Counted from the stretch's first letter, positions 35,241 to 44,011 are shown. The stretch is DNA of 64,000 bases from JAOUEA01 sp963825635 (GCA_963825635.1 CAWGTU010000001.1:868001-932000); one strand, 5' to 3'. A program made the numbers and translations. The notes: a model not told the origin generated them from the letters alone.

Positions 35241-37706
35241 ATGGAATCCGCACCCCTGGGCGCGAGCATCGAGCGCCTGCGCGAGGAGCTCGGAGCGCTG
35301 GATCGCGCCTACTCGTCCGGTCACCACGGCCTGTGGTCGGCCAGGCGCAGGGCGGAGCTGCTCGATGGCGTCCTGGCGGAGATGTTCGTCGCGGCGGAGC
35401 CGCCGCGCGGCGTCGGGCTCGCCGCCGTCGGAGGTTACGGCCGCTACCAGCAGCTGCCGCGGTCCGACATCGACCTGCTGATCGTGCACGACGGGAGATC
35501 GCCACAGGAGGTGGCCGCCCTCGCCGAGCGCCTGCTCTACCCGCTGTGGGACGGCGGGTTCGAGGTCGGACACGCGGTGCGCACGCCCCTCGAGTGCGAG
35601 CAGGTGGCCCGGGATCATCTCGACGCGCTGACGTCGATGCTCGACCTGCGCACCGTCGCCGGCGATGCTGCGGTCGCCGGGGAGGCCGCCGACCGGGTCC
35701 GCGCCGTCGCGACCGACGACGTGACGGCGTTCGCCCGCGCCCTGCGCGACGACGCCCTCGTGCGGGCGGAACGGTTCGGCGTCTCGGCCCATCTGCTCGA
35801 GCCGGACCTCAAGAACGGAGCCGGAGGGCTCCGCGACGTTCAGGCGGTGCGCTGGGCGACGGCCGTCGCGGGTGACGCCCTGCTGCGCACGGCCGAACGA
35901 GCGAGGACCGACGCTGCCGAGGAGTTCCTGACCAGGGTCCGCAGCGCCGTGCAGTTCGAGACCGGGACGCACGGCGACCGCCTGCCTCTCGAGCTGCAGC
36001 CGCCGATCGCCCGGGTGATGGGGTTCAGCGACGAGCCGCGCCTGATCGCCGAGGACGGCCTGATGCGCGCGGTCTTCGAGCACGCCCGGGCCGTCCGCTG
36101 GATCGCCGAGAACGTCCTGGCCCGTGCCGCCGAAGGCGCGTCGATGCCGACGGGGGCGCCCGAGCCGTTCCCCGAACCGGACGAGGCGCTGGAGGTGCTG
36201 GCCTCGGTGGCGGAGTCGGGCGATCGGCCGGACGCCCGGCTCCTCGACTCGCTCGAGGTCACCCCTCTCGCCGTCACGATCATGTGGACCGACCGCACAC
36301 GCGCGGCGTTCATGCGGATCCTCCGGGCGGGCGAGGCGGGGGTCGCGGCGCTCGACGCCCTCGACCGTCTCGGGGTGATGGACCGGCTGCTGCCCGCGTG
36401 GGCCGACGTGCGCTGCCGCCCGCAGCGCGATCCGTACCATCGCTTCACCGTCGACACGCATCTCACGAGGGCCCTCGCCGAGATGAGCCGTCTGATCGAG
36501 GAGGGCGACGACGACCCCCTCACGACAGTTGCGCTTGCCCAGGAACCCGATCGGGACGGCCTCGTGCTCGGCGCCCTGCTGCACGACATCGGCAAGATCG
36601 GGGAGGGTGGCCACGTCCCCGCAGGCGCTCGGATCGCGACCGAGACCCTCGAGCACATCGGAGTCCCGGGGCCGACGCGCGATCTCGCCGCCTTCATGGT
36701 CGCCGAGCACCTCCTGATCCCCGACACGGCCACCCGCCGGGACCTCACCGACGAGAACCTGATCCTCGACGTGGCCGCCCGCATCGGTTCGCCCGATCGC
36801 CTCGGCGCGCTCACCTTGCTGGCGAAGGCCGACGCGCTCGCGACGGGTCCTTCGGCATGGACCCCGTGGCGCCAGACCCTGGTGCGGGAGCTCGTGAGCC
36901 GGGTGCAGCGGGTCTTCGACCGTGGACACATGGGGACCGAGCTCGCCCAGCAGCTCACCGACCGGATCGATGTCGTGCGGGAGCTCTTGGACGCCGAGCC
37001 CGACGATGCCGTTGAGCGGTTCGTCCTGCGCATGCCGCGTGGCTACTTCCTCTCGATCGACCCCGAGCGCATCGCCGCGCATTACCCGACGATCGCGCCC
37101 GACGTTGGGTCGACCGAGGTGCGGGCGACCTCGCGACCGGGGATGAAGGCGAGCACGTACGAGCTGTTGGTCGTCGCCGCGGACCGGCCGGGTCTGCTCT
37201 CGTGGATCGCGGGCGCCGTCGCGCTCGCGGGGCTCTCGATCCTCACCGCGCAGGCCTTCACGACCGACGACGGCGTCGCCGTCGACGTGTTCGAGGTCGA
37301 AGGGGTGTTCGAGGACGAGGTCGACGACGCGCGGTGGCGCGAGTTCCGTGGTGTGTTGCGCAAGGCGGTGGAGGGGCGGCTCTCGCTGGAACATCTGGTC
37401 GCCCAGCAGCGGTCACGGTACCCGGGGTCCCGCTCGAACGCCCCGATCACGGTAGTCGTCGACAACGAGGTCTCGGACTACTCGACCGTGATCGAGGTGG
37501 GGGCCCCCGACCGCATCGGTCTCCTGTACGACATCACGAGCGCGCTCGCGGAGCTCACGCTCGACGTGCACCTCGCGAAGGTCGCCACCTACACCGATCG
37601 GGTGATCGACTCGTTCTACGTGCGTGACGCGCTGGGCCGCAAGGTCACCGACGCTCGACAGGTCGACGAGATCAGGTCGGTCGTGCGGGAGCGTCTCTCC
37701 GGCTAA
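35241..37706 (+). CDS. glnD: [Protein-PII] nucleotidyltransferase GlnD
   Basis: 821 residues. Domains in order: nucleotidyltransferase (about 45-150, GGYGRYQQLPRSDIDLLIVH with the catalytic DxD); a helical linker; HD hydrolase domain (about 395-520, RFTVDTHLTR and LLHDIGKIGEGG); and two C-terminal ACT domains (about 640-710 and 745-815) that sense glutamine. It adds and removes a nucleotide on PII Tyr51. It lies directly behind the PII gene with only 19 bp between, so the sensor and its modifier are co-expressed. A palindromic terminator-like stem follows. Confidence 0.95.
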   Translation: MESAPLGASIERLREELGALDRAYSSGHHGLWSARRRAELLDGVLAEMFVAAEPPRGVGLAAVGGYGRYQQLPRSDIDLLIVHDGRSPQEVAALAERLLYPLWDGGFEVGHAVRTPLECEQVARDHLDALTSMLDLRTVAGDAAVAGEAADRVRAVATDDVTAFARALRDDALVRAERFGVSAHLLEPDLKNGAGGLRDVQAVRWATAVAGDALLRTAERARTDAAEEFLTRVRSAVQFETGTHGDRLPLELQPPIARVMGFSDEPRLIAEDGLMRAVFEHARAVRWIAENVLARAAEGASMPTGAPEPFPEPDEALEVLASVAESGDRPDARLLDSLEVTPLAVTIMWTDRTRAAFMRILRAGEAGVAALDALDRLGVMDRLLPAWADVRCRPQRDPYHRFTVDTHLTRALAEMSRLIEEGDDDPLTTVALAQEPDRDGLVLGALLHDIGKIGEGGHVPAGARIATETLEHIGVPGPTRDLAAFMVAEHLLIPDTATRRDLTDENLILDVAARIGSPDRLGALTLLAKADALATGPSAWTPWRQTLVRELVSRVQRVFDRGHMGTELAQQLTDRIDVVRELLDAEPDDAVERFVLRMPRGYFLSIDPERIAAHYPTIAPDVGSTEVRATSRPGMKASTYELLVVAADRPGLLSWIAGAVALAGLSILTAQAFTTDDGVAVDVFEVEGVFEDEVDDARWREFRGVLRKAVEGRLSLEHLVAQQRSRYPGSRSNAPITVVVDNEVSDYSTVIEVGAPDRIGLLYDITSALAELTLDVHLAKVATYTDRVIDSFYVRDALGRKVTDARQVDEIRSVVRERLSG

Positions 37707-37708
37707 CA

Positions 37709-37728
37709 CCCGGGTCGCCCGACCCGGG
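37709..37728 (+). terminator. Hairpin after glnD
   Basis: Perfect 8-bp stem CCCGGGTC / GACCCGGG with loop GCCC, two bases after the glnD stop. There is no strong T tract, so termination efficiency is uncertain. Confidence 0.5.
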
Positions 37729-37805
37729 ACCATCGCCTCTTGCGGTCACGGAGGCGACCGGCGATGCTCGAGGCGGAGCGGCGATCCGGTCTGGAGGCGA
37801 TGATC

Positions 37806-38459
37806 ATGACGTTCCGCGATCGTGTCGATGCCGGGCGGCAGCTGGCGGCGCGTCTGGCCGCCTATCGCGACGAGCCGGTCGTCGTCGTGGCGCTGCCCCG
37901 TGGCGGAGTGCCGGTCGCCGCCGAGGTGGCGAGGGCGCTGCGCGCACCTCTCGACGTCCTCGTCGTGCGCAAGCTCGGGTGCCCGTGGCAGCCCGAGCTC
38001 GGCATGGGGGCGATCGCCGAGGGCGACATCACGGTGCTCAACGAGGAGTTGATCGCGCGCGTCGGCCTGGACGACGCGGCGATCCGTGCGGTGGCCGATC
38101 GAGAGCGGGTCGAGCTCGAGCGGCGCATCCGTCGGTATCGCGGCGAGCGCCCGCCGGTGCCGGTCGAGGGGCGAACCGCGATCCTCGTGGACGACGGCAT
38201 CGCGACCGGGTCGACGGCGCTGGCCGCGATCGACGTGCTGCGTCGACGTGGCGCTTCCCGAGTGGTGCTGGCGGTCCCCGTCGCCCCCCGCGAGGCGGTG
38301 GAGGCCCTCGGCCGCGCCGCGGACGAGGTCGTGACCGTCCAGACCCCTCGCCTGTTCATGGCGATCGGGCAGTTCTACGACGACTTCTCCCAGACCGGCG
38401 ACGACGAGGTCGCCACCCTGCTCGCCGAGCGATCGGAGGGATCGGCCGACGTCCCCTGA
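37806..38459 (+). CDS. Phosphoribosyltransferase-domain protein
   Basis: 217 residues. The PRPP-binding loop AILVDDGIATGSTALAAIDV (DDGxxTG) is plain, as are VVVALPRGGVPVAAEVARAL and the LDVLVVRKLGCPWQPELGMG block typical of orphan phosphoribosyltransferases found beside dienelactone-hydrolase genes. ATG 37806 is chosen because GGAGG lies eight bases before it; earlier ATGs at 37740 and 37800 have worse spacing. The substrate base is unknown. Confidence 0.83.
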   Translation: MTFRDRVDAGRQLAARLAAYRDEPVVVVALPRGGVPVAAEVARALRAPLDVLVVRKLGCPWQPELGMGAIAEGDITVLNEELIARVGLDDAAIRAVADRERVELERRIRRYRGERPPVPVEGRTAILVDDGIATGSTALAAIDVLRRRGASRVVLAVPVAPREAVEALGRAADEVVTVQTPRLFMAIGQFYDDFSQTGDDEVATLLAERSEGSADVP

Positions 38460-38468
38460 GGAACGGGT

Positions 38469-38969
38469 CTACTCCGCCAGGAGCTCGGCCCTCTCCATCG
38501 TGTCCAGGCCGTCTTCCAGGTCCTGGCGGATCGCTTCCTCGAGCTCACGGTCGAGGGCTGGCAGGCAGATCTCCTCTTCCTTGGTCATGTGCAGGTCGAC
38601 CAGCATCTCGAGGCCGTGCAGCGTGCGGACGAGCCTGCGCCGGTCCTCGGGTGCGAGCGCGCCGTGCGAGAGCGCTTCCTCCGCCAGCGCCACCTCACGC
38701 TCGAGACCCGCGATCGCTCGGTGGTCACTCGCCAGGAGATCGACGCTCATCTGGCCCTCCGCGCGGGCGAGGGCCGGGTAGAGCACGCGATCCTCGACGT
38801 CCATGTGCCGAAGCATCCCGTGGGCCAGCAGCCCGTGGAGCTCCACCAGCTCACGGTGCAGCGATGGTTCATCCAACGCCGCCGAGTCGGCCGTGGCTCG
38901 GCACGCCGATGCGATGCGGCCTCGGAGCGCGGCATGCGCCTGTAGGAACGATGCCCATGGTTGCGACAT
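38469..38969 (-). CDS. Hemerythrin-like (HHE) domain protein
   Basis: 166 residues, all alpha. Candidate iron ligands are spread as in HHE proteins: His in AHAALR, HGLLAHGMLRHMDVEDRVLY, SDHRAIAG and LVDLHMTKEEEICLP. Such proteins bind a diiron centre and sense or store O2, NO or iron. GGAGGAGG before ATG 38969 overrules the ATG at 38984. It converges on the phosphoribosyltransferase gene with a 9-bp gap. Confidence 0.82.
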   Translation of the reverse strand: MSQPWASFLQAHAALRGRIASACRATADSAALDEPSLHRELVELHGLLAHGMLRHMDVEDRVLYPALARAEGQMSVDLLASDHRAIAGLEREVALAEEALSHGALAPEDRRRLVRTLHGLEMLVDLHMTKEEEICLPALDRELEEAIRQDLEDGLDTMERAELLAE

Positions 38970-39155
38970 GGCTTCCTCCTCCATCGATCATGGGCCGTCA
39001 CGGCTCGACGCATCGGACCGTGCAGGCCTCCCATGCCACCGTAGGCGCGGTATGGGTCCGCGCCCTGAGGCAAAGACCTCTCGTCGGAGGGTCCTTCGCC
39101 CTGGATCGAGTGCCGCCACCGGGCGCACGCTGGCGGTCGATCGGAGGTGGTCGAG

Positions 39156-39371
39156 ATGGTGGTGGCGAGAGGGCCCGTCCCACGAGCGTGTACCGCATGT
39201 GGCTCCTCGATCCTCCTGCCGAGCAGGCTCGAACCGGGGGTCGAGATGTGCGGGGTCTGCGGCGCGCAGATGCAGACGGCTCACGGTCACGTCCGCATGA
39301 CATGGACGGCACACTCGCCCTTCGCGGGGCGACCTCCTCACGAGTACCTGGTCGGATCATCGACCGCGTAG
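39156..39371 (+). CDS. Small zinc-ribbon-like protein
   Basis: 71 residues. Two CxxC pairs, CTACGSS and CGVCGAQ, are separated by about 18 residues, as in small zinc ribbons. GGAGG eight bases before ATG 39156 supports the start. The remainder (HVRMTWTAHSPFAGRPPHEY) is unremarkable. It is the only supported gene between 38970 and 39508; the flanking bases show nothing else. Function unknown. Confidence 0.5.
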   Translation: MVVARGPVPRACTACGSSILLPSRLEPGVEMCGVCGAQMQTAHGHVRMTWTAHSPFAGRPPHEYLVGSSTA

Positions 39372-39508
39372 TCGAGGCGCGACCTACTCGCCGGCCACGG
39401 CGTGCGGCCGGTGCACGACGGCCCATCGGCGCCCAGGGTCTCGGTTCGACCATCGGGGCATCGGCGTGGTCAACTCCGTGAGCGGGCGATCGACACAGGG
39501 GGTCGACG

Positions 39509-40192
39509 GTGGACGACTACGGGAACCATGTTGACACGCTGGAACGAGAACTGGCCGGCCTCCTCGATGTGTTCAAGGGGCTCACCCCTGAGCAGTGGCA
39601 GACCGAGACCCTCCTCGCGCCGTTCGACCCGGAGCAAGCGCACTGGACGTTGTTCGAGCTGGCCGGACACTTCGACATCTCGATCGGGCTCGCGCACATG
39701 CTGGTCGACGACCCGCAACCCGAAGGTCAGCCCGGGCGCGACCGCGTGAGCTTCTTCATCTTCCCGAGGTCGGAGGTCGCGCCGGTCGTCTACGACTTCG
39801 CCTACACGATGGTGGACGGCAAGACGCCGGCGGACATGCCCGGTGTCCTCGAGTCCACGTTCGCCAAGGTGATCGAGGGGGCGCGCTCGAACCCGCCGGG
39901 CCTGATCGGCTCCGGGTACTACGCGCTCATGGAGCTGGGGGAGTTCATCCCGAGCCGGGTCGTCGAGGCGGTCGTGCACGGGCTGGACCTGACCGACCCG
40001 CTCGGCATCGACCCGATCGCGACGCCGGAGGGGATCGCCACGACCGCGACCATCCTGGACGAGCTGCTCGCACGCCGCACGGTGGGGACGCGTCCGGCGG
40101 ACCTGTCCGACGACCTGGAGTGGATCCGGGCGGCGTCGGGACGGAGGCCGCAGGGGGAGCATCCCGATCCACGCTTGCCGCTGATCGGCTAG
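39509..40192 (+). CDS. Maleylpyruvate-isomerase/DinB-fold protein
   Basis: 227 residues. The N-terminal four-helix bundle (DTLERELAGLLDVFKGLTPE, WTLFELAGHFDISIGLAHML) and the later ELGEFIPSRVVEAVVHGLDL block fit the mycothiol-dependent maleylpyruvate isomerase family (MDMPI N-terminal domain, DinB superfamily). Helix-end histidines (GHFD, VHGLD) could bind metal. Actinobacterial members often use mycothiol; the substrate here is unknown. The GTG start follows an AGGGGGTCGAC ribosome site. It overlaps the convergent DUF72 gene by 4 bp. Confidence 0.8.
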   Translation: MDDYGNHVDTLERELAGLLDVFKGLTPEQWQTETLLAPFDPEQAHWTLFELAGHFDISIGLAHMLVDDPQPEGQPGRDRVSFFIFPRSEVAPVVYDFAYTMVDGKTPADMPGVLESTFAKVIEGARSNPPGLIGSGYYALMELGEFIPSRVVEAVVHGLDLTDPLGIDPIATPEGIATTATILDELLARRTVGTRPADLSDDLEWIRAASGRRPQGEHPDPRLPLIG

Positions 40193-40926
40193 AGCGGCTG
40201 GCCGGAGGAAGCGAGCAGGCCTTCCAACCGTTTGGCCATCTTCGGGCCGAAGCCGTCGTCCTCGTGCTTGAAGTAGCAGAAGATGTCGGCCCCGGACTCG
40301 AGCGCCGGTCGGATCCGTCCCGCCCACTCCTCGAGCTCGTCGTCGCCGTACTCGGTCCTGCGCAACCGGAGGTATCCGACCGGCTCCCATGAGAGCTCCT
40401 CGGGCGTGGGGTCGCGCTCGTCGGTCTCGGCGACGCACCACGCGACGCCCTGATCGCGCAGCAGGTCCTTCGCCTCGTTCCACGACGCGTGCCGGAACTC
40501 CATCGCGAACGCCGGAGGGCCCGGTGGCAGGTAGCCCACGAACCGCTCGATCAGCTCCCGGTCGTACTGCAGGCTCGGCGGGCACTGGAACAACACGCAC
40601 CCCAGCCGGTCGCCGAGCAGCTTCGCTCGCTCGAGGAAGTCGCGCACGTCGTCGTCGGTATCGCGCAACCGCTTGAAATGCGTGATGCGCTGGTTCGCCT
40701 TCAACGTGAACACGAACCCCTCGGCTGCATGCTCGCGCCACGTGGTCAGCGACTTCTCCGTCGGGAACCGACGGAACGTGTAATTGATCTCGACCGAGCT
40801 CAGCTGGGTCGTGTAGTAATGCAGCATCTCGCGGTTCTTCAGGCCCTCCGGGTAGAAGACGCCGTGCTTCCACCCGTCGAACGACCACCCGGAAGTACCG
40901 AGGTGCAACGTGCCCTTCGCCGTCAT
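40189..40926 (-). CDS. DUF72 (YecE-like) protein
   Basis: 245 residues. DUF72 hallmarks are present: LHLGTSGWSFDGWKHGVFYP, SSVEINYTFRRFPTEKSL, FVFTLKANQRITHFKRL, LLGDRLGCVLFQCPPSLQYD and the C-terminal YFKHEDDGFGPKMAKRLEGL. The family has a TIM-barrel fold related to xylose isomerase-like enzymes; no reaction is known. The ATG at 40926 lies seven bases after CATCAT on the - strand; ATG 40935 is an alternative. Its 5' end meets the divergent hydrolase gene within about 20 bp. Confidence 0.85.
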   Translation of the reverse strand: MTAKGTLHLGTSGWSFDGWKHGVFYPEGLKNREMLHYYTTQLSSVEINYTFRRFPTEKSLTTWREHAAEGFVFTLKANQRITHFKRLRDTDDDVRDFLERAKLLGDRLGCVLFQCPPSLQYDRELIERFVGYLPPGPPAFAMEFRHASWNEAKDLLRDQGVAWCVAETDERDPTPEELSWEPVGYLRLRRTEYGDDELEEWAGRIRPALESGADIFCYFKHEDDGFGPKMAKRLEGLLASSGQPL

Positions 40927-40936
40927 GGCATGCATG

Positions 40937-41617
40937 ATGGCACGCGTGCCGAACCCCGAGGAACGGTTCACGATCGACGTGCCCGAGAAGGGCACGGTGA
41001 GCGCCGCGTACGTGCGGCCCCGCGACGCGTTCGCCTCGCTCACGCTGTTCCACGGCGCCGGCGCGGGCATGGACCATCCGTTCATGGCGGGGTTCGCTCG
41101 CGCGATCGCCGACGAGGGCGTGGCGGCGTTGCGATGCAACTTCCCGTACATGGAAGCGGGCAAGCGATCACCGGACCGCGAACCGATCGCGGTCGCCACG
41201 GTGCGGGCGGCGTTCGCGGCGGCGGCTGATCGTGCGGACGGCGACGAGCCGGTCTGGGTCGGGGGGAAGTCGTTCGGGGGGCGCATGGCGTCGGTGGCGG
41301 TCGCCGAGGGCGTGCCCGCCGCCGGACTCGTCTTCCTCGGGTACCCCTTGCATCCTCCGGGCAAGCCGGAGCGGGTGCGAGACGAGCATCTGTACGGCAT
41401 CGAGGTGCCGATGCTGTTCCTGCAAGGCACGAAGGATCCGTTCGCCACGCCCGACGTGCTCGCACCCGGTGCTCGCCAAGCTGCCCACGCGCGACTCTGC
41501 ACCCGGTCGACGGCGGCGGGCATTCGCTCGGAACGCTCACGCAAGGACGACGCCCGCGAGGTCGCCGCCTCGTTCGCCCCCCTCGTCGCGGCATTCATGC
41601 GCGGGGAGCAGGTCTGA
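40937..41617 (+). CDS. Alpha/beta hydrolase (KANL3/Tex30-like) with local frame disturbance
   Basis: 226 residues as read. The fold is clear: LTLFHGAGAGMDHPFMAGFA, ALRCNFPYMEAGKR, the nucleophile in GGKSFGGRMAS and LFLQGTKDPFATPDVL. After residue about 175 the frame departs from the family. The expected LAKLP...LHPVDGGGHSLGTLT, with the catalytic histidine at 41521-41523, is readable only in other frames, and the original frame resumes at KDDAREVAASFAPLV. Three apparent extra C bases near 41466, 41490 and 41542 explain this and sum to a full codon. Either an inactive protein or sequence error. GTG 40946 is an alternative start. Confidence 0.75.
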   Translation: MARVPNPEERFTIDVPEKGTVSAAYVRPRDAFASLTLFHGAGAGMDHPFMAGFARAIADEGVAALRCNFPYMEAGKRSPDREPIAVATVRAAFAAAADRADGDEPVWVGGKSFGGRMASVAVAEGVPAAGLVFLGYPLHPPGKPERVRDEHLYGIEVPMLFLQGTKDPFATPDVLAPGARQAAHARLCTRSTAAGIRSERSRKDDAREVAASFAPLVAAFMRGEQV

Positions 41618-41916
41618 TGCCGAGGAAGAACCGCCGCAACCCCGAGTACTTCCGGCCGCCGGATCCGGTCGACCCCTCGCGCACGACGCCCGACGCACCG
41701 AGCTGGGCACGGGCTCCCGGATACGAGGTGCGTGCGGTCGGCGGTCAGAAGGGCTATCGATGCCCCGGATGCGATCACGAGGTCCGTGCCGGCATCGCCC
41801 ACCTGGTCGTGGTGCCGGTCGGCGACGTCGACGCCCGCCGTCACTGGCACACGGAGTGCTGGCGCAAGGAGCTCCGTCGCCAGGGCCACTATCGCCCGCC
41901 GGCTTCCGCGGAGTGA
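41617..41916 (+). CDS. Conserved actinobacterial zinc-binding small protein
   Basis: 99 residues. It has a basic N-terminus (MPRKNRRNPEYFRPP) and a conserved core YRCPGCDHEVRAGIAHLVV followed by RRHWHTECWR, giving Cys and His ligands for one metal. Similar proteins are widespread in actinobacteria, sometimes mis-annotated as ATP/GTP-binding. Its ATG overlaps the hydrolase stop by one base (TGATG). Function unknown. Confidence 0.8.
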   Translation: MPRKNRRNPEYFRPPDPVDPSRTTPDAPSWARAPGYEVRAVGGQKGYRCPGCDHEVRAGIAHLVVVPVGDVDARRHWHTECWRKELRRQGHYRPPASAE

Positions 41917-41930
41917 TCGGCGCCTCGGGC

Positions 41931-41936
41931 TACGAT
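41931..41936 (+). promoter_or_regulatory. Leaderless -10 element for the HTH gene
   Basis: TACGAT, six bases, then ATG 41943. Confidence 0.6.
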
Positions 41937-41942
41937 GGCCCG

Positions 41943-42314
41943 ATGGAGGCGCGCGCCCGCATGTGGCAGACCGGCGGCCGCTACGTCGCCCAGGTGCTCG
42001 ACGTGCCCGCCTACATCGAGGTCACCGGCATCAGCAAGGACGAGTGCCTCGCCGAGCTCCGCCGGATCACGGGCGACGACGTCGCGCTCACGATCGAGCT
42101 CGTGCCCGACGTGGTCGGGGTCGCCGAGGCTGCCGAGATCATGGGGTGGGACAAGCGACGGGTCGTGACCTACATCGACCGGGGGTCCTTCCCCGAGCCG
42201 ATCACCGCGCTCGCGTCGGGTCGCATCTGGCTCCGAGAGGACGTGCAGGCCTACGCCGACACGTGGCGGGCGCGCCGCGCCGCGAAGACGGCCGTGCCCG
42301 AGGCGTTCCGGTGA
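41943..42314 (+). CDS. Small helix-turn-helix (AlpA/MerR-like) protein
   Basis: 123 residues. The second half is an excisionase/AlpA-type winged helix: VVGVAEAAEIMGWDKRRVVT, then YIDRGSFPEPITALASGRIW and LREDVQAYADTW. The first half (RYVAQVLDVPAYIEVTGISK) resembles a HicB-like or dsRBD-like beta-alpha unit. It probably binds DNA, but no mobile element or integrase is nearby. It is translationally coupled to the phosphatase gene (GTGA overlap). Confidence 0.72.
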   Translation: MEARARMWQTGGRYVAQVLDVPAYIEVTGISKDECLAELRRITGDDVALTIELVPDVVGVAEAAEIMGWDKRRVVTYIDRGSFPEPITALASGRIWLREDVQAYADTWRARRAAKTAVPEAFR

Positions 42315-42991
42315 CCGACCGCCGCCTGTACCTGATCCGTCACGCGCGACCCGACTACACCTCGACCGCGCACATCGAGACCCCGCTGGGCCGCCAGTAC
42401 GATCCGCCGCTCGGCGAGGTGGGACTGTCGCAGGCCGAGCGCCTCGCCGAGCGGTTGGTGCTGCTGCCCCGCCCCGCGGCGATCTACTCGTCGACGCTGG
42501 CCCGTGCCCGCGAGACCGCGCAGGTCTACGCCGATCGCGTGGCGATGCCCGTCATCGAGCGGGGCGAGCTCTGCGAGTGGTTCGCCGGGGAGTGGGAGTC
42601 GAAGGACTTCGAGCAGATCTTCGAGGAGCACCCCGAGGCGATCGACCTGTTCCGCAACCAGGATCCGGCCTGGCACCTCGCGCCCGGCAGTGAGCGGGCC
42701 GAGGACTTCCGGCGGCGGTGCGTCGCCGCGGTCGAGGCGATCATCACCGCGGAACCCGGAGGCGATGTCGTGGTGGTCGCGCACGGGGGCGTGATCAACG
42801 CGTACTTCAGCGACATCCTGGGCATCCGTGACCAGGACATGTTCTTCCTGCCCGAGAACACGAGCCTGAACACGGTCGTGATCCGAGGCGAGGAGCGGCT
42901 CGCCTGGTTCCTGTCCGACGCCTCGCACCTCACCGACCCCGGCTGGTTCGAGCTCCGCGAGTGGGAGCGCGACCTCGCCGAAGGCGGATGA
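42311..42991 (+). CDS. Histidine phosphatase-superfamily protein
   Basis: 226 residues. The phosphohistidine motif LYLIRHARPDY (RHA in place of RHG) is at the N-terminus, and the second active-site histidine is in VVVVAHGGVINAYF. Sequence YSSTLARARETAQVYADRVA is the usual region between. Such enzymes dephosphorylate sugars, nucleotides or cofactors such as alpha-ribazole phosphate; this one cannot be narrowed. The start overlaps the HTH gene by four bases. Confidence 0.87.
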   Translation: MTDRRLYLIRHARPDYTSTAHIETPLGRQYDPPLGEVGLSQAERLAERLVLLPRPAAIYSSTLARARETAQVYADRVAMPVIERGELCEWFAGEWESKDFEQIFEEHPEAIDLFRNQDPAWHLAPGSERAEDFRRRCVAAVEAIITAEPGGDVVVVAHGGVINAYFSDILGIRDQDMFFLPENTSLNTVVIRGEERLAWFLSDASHLTDPGWFELREWERDLAEGG

Positions 42992-43062
42992 ATCGCGCGC
43001 CTATACTCGCCCGCAACCACCCGCCACCCGAAAGGCGAGCCCGAGGCAAGGAGACGATCGAC

Positions 43063-43446
43063 GTGTCCGTGAAGTTCCTGTCCACCGAGTGGGCCGACGC
43101 CGTGAAGGCACAGCTGAACGCGAACGACGAGTTCCGCCAGGCGGCGGCGAGCCAGCACGCGACGATCCAACAGATCATCACGTCGAGCGATGGCGAGACC
43201 CACTACTGGATCGAGATCGCCGAAGGCACGATCGACATGGGCGTCGGCGACGCAGACGGCCCCGACGCGACGATCACCCAGAGCTACGAGACGGCGGTGA
43301 AGCTCGCCAAGAGCGAGCTCTCGGTCGTGACCGCGTTCATGACGGGCAAGGTCAAGGTCGCCGGGAACATGGGCCTGCTGATGGGGCTGCAGGGCGCGCT
43401 GTCGCAGCTGCCGGCGGCGATGCAGGCCGTCGAGACCGACTACTGA
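43063..43446 (+). CDS. SCP-2 sterol-transfer-family protein
   Basis: 127 residues. It has the SCP-2 pattern: ETHYWIEIAEGTIDMGVGDA, DATITQSYETAVKLAKSELS and AFMTGKVKVAGNMGLLMGLQ. These proteins bind lipids or acyl-CoAs in a hydrophobic tunnel. TATACT at 43002-43007 is a good -10, and AAGGAG lies nine bases before GTG 43063. It overlaps the convergent thioesterase stop by 7 bp. Confidence 0.85.
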   Translation: MSVKFLSTEWADAVKAQLNANDEFRQAAASQHATIQQIITSSDGETHYWIEIAEGTIDMGVGDADGPDATITQSYETAVKLAKSELSVVTAFMTGKVKVAGNMGLLMGLQGALSQLPAAMQAVETDY

Positions 43447-43880
43447 GGGGCCGCCTCGGGTGGTGAGAGCGCGACCGTCACCTGGGCTCGCGCGACGGTC
43501 GTTCCGTCGCCGTCGGTGACCTCTGCCTCCGCGAACGCGAGCCGACGACCGAGCTTGACGACCCGCCCCGTGGCGAAGAGCGTTCCCGTGGTTGCCGATG
43601 CCAGGTACTGGACGTCGAGGTTCGCGCTCGCGTGCCGACCGCCGGGATCGGCCGTGGCGGACCGCACGGCGAGGCCCGCAGCCGTGTCGGCGAGGGTCGC
43701 GAGCACGCCCCCGTGCACCGTGCCGTGCAGGTTCGCGTGATCGGGCCGGGCCTCGAGTCGCAGATCGACCTCGCCCTCACGAACGGACATGACCGAGATG
43801 CCCATCGATGCGTGGAAGGGCGATATCGCCACCCGCTCCTTGATGTCGTCCTCGATCGATCGGCCGCGGTGCTCGGGCAT
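43440..43880 (-). CDS. PaaI-type hotdog thioesterase
   Basis: 146 residues. The hotdog helix and active region read LHGTVHGGVLATLADTAAGL with the catalytic Asp in TLADTA, followed by LDVQYLASATTGTLFATG and LAFAEAEVTDGDG. These enzymes hydrolyse aromatic or medium-chain acyl-CoA. GGGAGGGAG before ATG 43880 fixes the start, in preference to 43952. It is divergent from the nucleoside-transporter operon. Confidence 0.85.
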   Translation of the reverse strand: MPEHRGRSIEDDIKERVAISPFHASMGISVMSVREGEVDLRLEARPDHANLHGTVHGGVLATLADTAAGLAVRSATADPGGRHASANLDVQYLASATTGTLFATGRVVKLGRRLAFAEAEVTDGDGTTVARAQVTVALSPPEAAPQ

Positions 43881-43923
43881 CCCGTCTCCCTCCCGGCTGC
43901 GTAGTCTCCCACGGGGTACTCGT

Positions 43924-43953
43924 TTGACGGGCCAAGGGCCCCGCAGGGACAAT
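43924..43953 (+). promoter_or_regulatory. Promoter of the BMP-ABC transporter operon
   Basis: TTGACG, an 18-base spacer and GACAAT, followed by a leader of about 50 bases with GGGAGGGG before ATG 44012. Confidence 0.45.
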
Positions 43954-44011
43954 CCACGCGGACCGCCACGCGCGGTTCCGGGGATCCGATACGAGGAACG
44001 GGAGGGGAAGC

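Noticed and set aside
35160..37394. 744-codon open frame antisense to glnD
   Set aside because: No family resemblance, dominated by Arg/Gly/His/Val; explained by GC-rich third positions of glnD.
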